Assembly: GCA_018646565.1 (NCBI GenBank)
Contig: JABGUO010000378.1
Span: 1-6,993, forward strand
From: Opitutia bacterium
GTDB taxonomy: Bacteria > Verrucomicrobiota > Verrucomicrobiia > Opitutales > Seribacteraceae
Direction: 5' to 3'
Length of the DNA stretch: 6,993 nucleotides
The position numbers were made by a program, and so were the translations under genes. The notes beneath the pieces are model-generated. The model made no database searches. It had not been told where the DNA came from and worked only from the letters and a program-made list of their open reading frames with translations. Position 1 is the first letter of the stretch; each line of letters starts with the position of its first letter. This document shows positions 6,501 to 6,993 of this stretch, piece by piece.

Positions 6501-6993
6501 TTGTCATATATTTAACTAACTTTAAACGCTGGGATTCTCCTCCTGAGAGGGTATTTAATGGTTGGCCCAGAGTTAAGTACCCTAGACCAACTTTTTTTAA
6601 TGAACTTAATTTTCGTTTGGTTTTGGGAAAGTGTTCAAAGCGTATAACTGCGTCTTCTATTGTTAAATTTAATGTTTCCAAAACATTTAATCCATCTAGT
6701 TGTACCGTTAGGATTTCCTCTTTAAACCGTTTGCCATGGCAATGACTGCATGGGATTTGAACATCTGATAGAAATTGCATTTCGACTATTTCATACCCAA
6801 GGCCGGCACATACTTCACATCTTCCATTACCGGCATTAAACGAGAAATCGCTTGCGGAGAAGCCAAGTCTTTTTGCTGATTCTGTTCTTCCAAAAGCTTC
6901 TTTGATGGGGCTCCAAGCGTCGGAATATAAAACAGGGTTTGATCTGGGTGACCGCACCACTGAACTTTGGTCAATTACAACAACCTCATCAAA
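3553..6993 (-). CDS. uvrA: Tandem (double-length) excinuclease ABC subunit UvrA, 5' end cut by window edge
   Basis: There are 1146 visible residues, numbered here from the first one. UvrA is the damage-sensing ATPase of nucleotide excision repair and loads UvrB. The fragment begins inside a second nucleotide-binding domain (NBD2): VVIDQS (5-10), RSPRSNP (14-20), zinc CEVC-x19-CSHC (59-85), LSGGESQR (149-156), IIDEP (176-180), His211. A basic linker (256-278) leads into a second UvrA module. Its NBD1 has Walker A GPSGSGKS (308-315), SYARQF (336-341), a UvrB-binding-like region (about 395-550), CPFC/CKDC (557-560, 589-592), LSGGEAQR (675-682) and LDEP (700-703). Its NBD2 has Walker A GVSGSGKS (835-842), TQSPIGKTPRSTPATYLG (884-901), zinc CEVC-x19-CSEC (935-961), LSGGEAQR (1025-1032), LEEP (1061-1064) and His1095. 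The GTG at 6960 is not the start, because codons back to 6993 continue the UvrA signature. By homology about 690 residues are missing upstream. NBD1 of the second module lacks the insertion domain. Confidence 0.96.
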   Translation of the reverse strand, partial: FDEVVVIDQSSVVRSPRSNPVLYSDAWSPIKEAFGRTESAKRLGFSASDFSFNAGNGRCEVCAGLGYEIVEMQFLSDVQIPCSHCHGKRFKEEILTVQLDGLNVLETLNLTIEDAVIRFEHFPKTKRKLSSLKKVGLGYLTLGQPLNTLSGGESQRLKLVKYMTTLKKGVLPSLLIIDEPTTGLHLEDVKQLMKSLQEIVESGHSLLIVEHHTHVLAQADWILEMGPGSGKQGGQMIASSTPAKLSKLNTPTGSLLKKKTKVKLRSIQEKRIKTRKSCNFLEIEGARENNLQNISLQIPTNQFVVITGPSGSGKSSLAFDVIFAEGQRRFMESMSSYARQFVEQLGKPAVDRISGISPTVAIEQRVTRGTKKSTVGSITEVAQFLRLLYARVGTQLSVQDGNPLSIASETEIADQIEKIIRLKKPTKKAPLFLLAPLITSRKGHHKPIVNWAREKGYDFVRCDGQFLHTNGFEGLDRYRLHDVEVLLEEWNSIPDRNTIRQSVHHSLQMGNGRSLVASLNDETSIWYSTSRVDASNGESYPELEPSLLSWNSARGWCPFCKGYGKIFQWMKDDLPATGNWWKMEDGEKCKDCKGERLNVISRNVVLYGAEKKKISFPHLLELTPNEIIVFLNNVQLPQRLKSVANAIIPEIIERLKFMTRVGLDYLSLSRETASLSGGEAQRIRLAAQLGSNLSGVLYVLDEPSIGLHPKDNQKLLHSLRNLQSRGNSLLVVEHDPETIQQADYLIDIGPEAGREGGKIVGEGKPAEVSKIEGSSTAHYMREGIVHPMLGKWRKLRSKVNYLKNKNWLKVEKVNFRNLINFSIEIPTERLSVCCGVSGSGKSSFVRGFLFQAIKQAILENSTDLILVNGRIKNGNIFNKAIEVTQSPIGKTPRSTPATYLGVWDKIRTMISLLPEAKAKGYPPGHFSFNVKGGRCEVCKGAGKIKVEMSFLPNSFVKCSECNGKRYKEEILGLFWKGKNISDILDFTFEEAAEFFKFDNYLHQTFSLMIETGLGYIKLGQISPTLSGGEAQRLKLAAELAHGIDKQKHKNLRKSKPTLYILEEPTIGLHTLDCKKLILLLHRLVDEGNTVIVIEHDTDIVAEADFLFELGPTGGQNGGKLLYKGNTSGILNCDASMTSPFLKKILD

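Noticed and set aside
3660..6745. Several plus-strand open frames of 67-114 codons opposite uvrA
   Set aside because: They lie wholly antisense to a strongly conserved coding frame, share no domain, and are expected shadows of a long A+T-rich gene.
6958..6960. GTG at 6960 as the start of UvrA
   Set aside because: The frame stays open to the window edge, and the upstream codons read DEVVVIDQSS, which is the expected UvrA signature. The protein simply continues outside the window.

Overview
The window is an A+T-rich piece of a bacterial chromosome (roughly 60% A+T by eye) with five protein-coding genes, two cut by the window edges, and two short intergenic gaps. No tRNA, rRNA, CRISPR array, insertion sequence or long direct repeat was seen. 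The tandem double-length UvrA, the STAS plus GAF/SpoIIE signalling pair and the form of TyrRS together suggest the PVC group, most likely a marine-type Verrucomicrobiota (Opitutae/Puniceicoccales-like). This placement is by remembered resemblance, not by a search.

Left part, minus strand (1-1494): a GTG-started STAS-domain anti-sigma-factor-antagonist-like protein is followed after 11 bases by a membrane-anchored GAF-SpoIIE (RsbU-like) phosphatase that runs off the left edge. They look like one transcription unit for a partner-switching pathway, in which the phosphatase would dephosphorylate a STAS protein. No anti-sigma kinase is visible. A 259-base gap upstream (1495-1753) holds phased A-tracts, a TTGATCAA palindrome and, at its right end, a hairpin terminator for the next gene.

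Middle (1754-3556): a Bcp/PrxQ-like peroxiredoxin on the minus strand and tyrosyl-tRNA synthetase (tyrS) on the plus strand are divergent. The 150-base region between them contains an 8-bp-arm inverted repeat that could be an operator or a hairpin. tyrS has KMSKS and an S4 domain, but its HIGH motif reads TFGH.

Right part (3553-6993): the 3' portion of a giant uvrA on the minus strand, open at the right edge. It encodes the end of one UvrA module (second nucleotide-binding domain with zinc finger), a basic linker and then a whole second UvrA module. The second module keeps a UvrB-binding-like region but lacks the large insertion domain between the CxxC pairs of its first nucleotide-binding domain. 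tyrS and uvrA converge and share the palindrome TTAA as stop codon on both strands. The tandem, asymmetrically reduced UvrA is the most notable item in the window.
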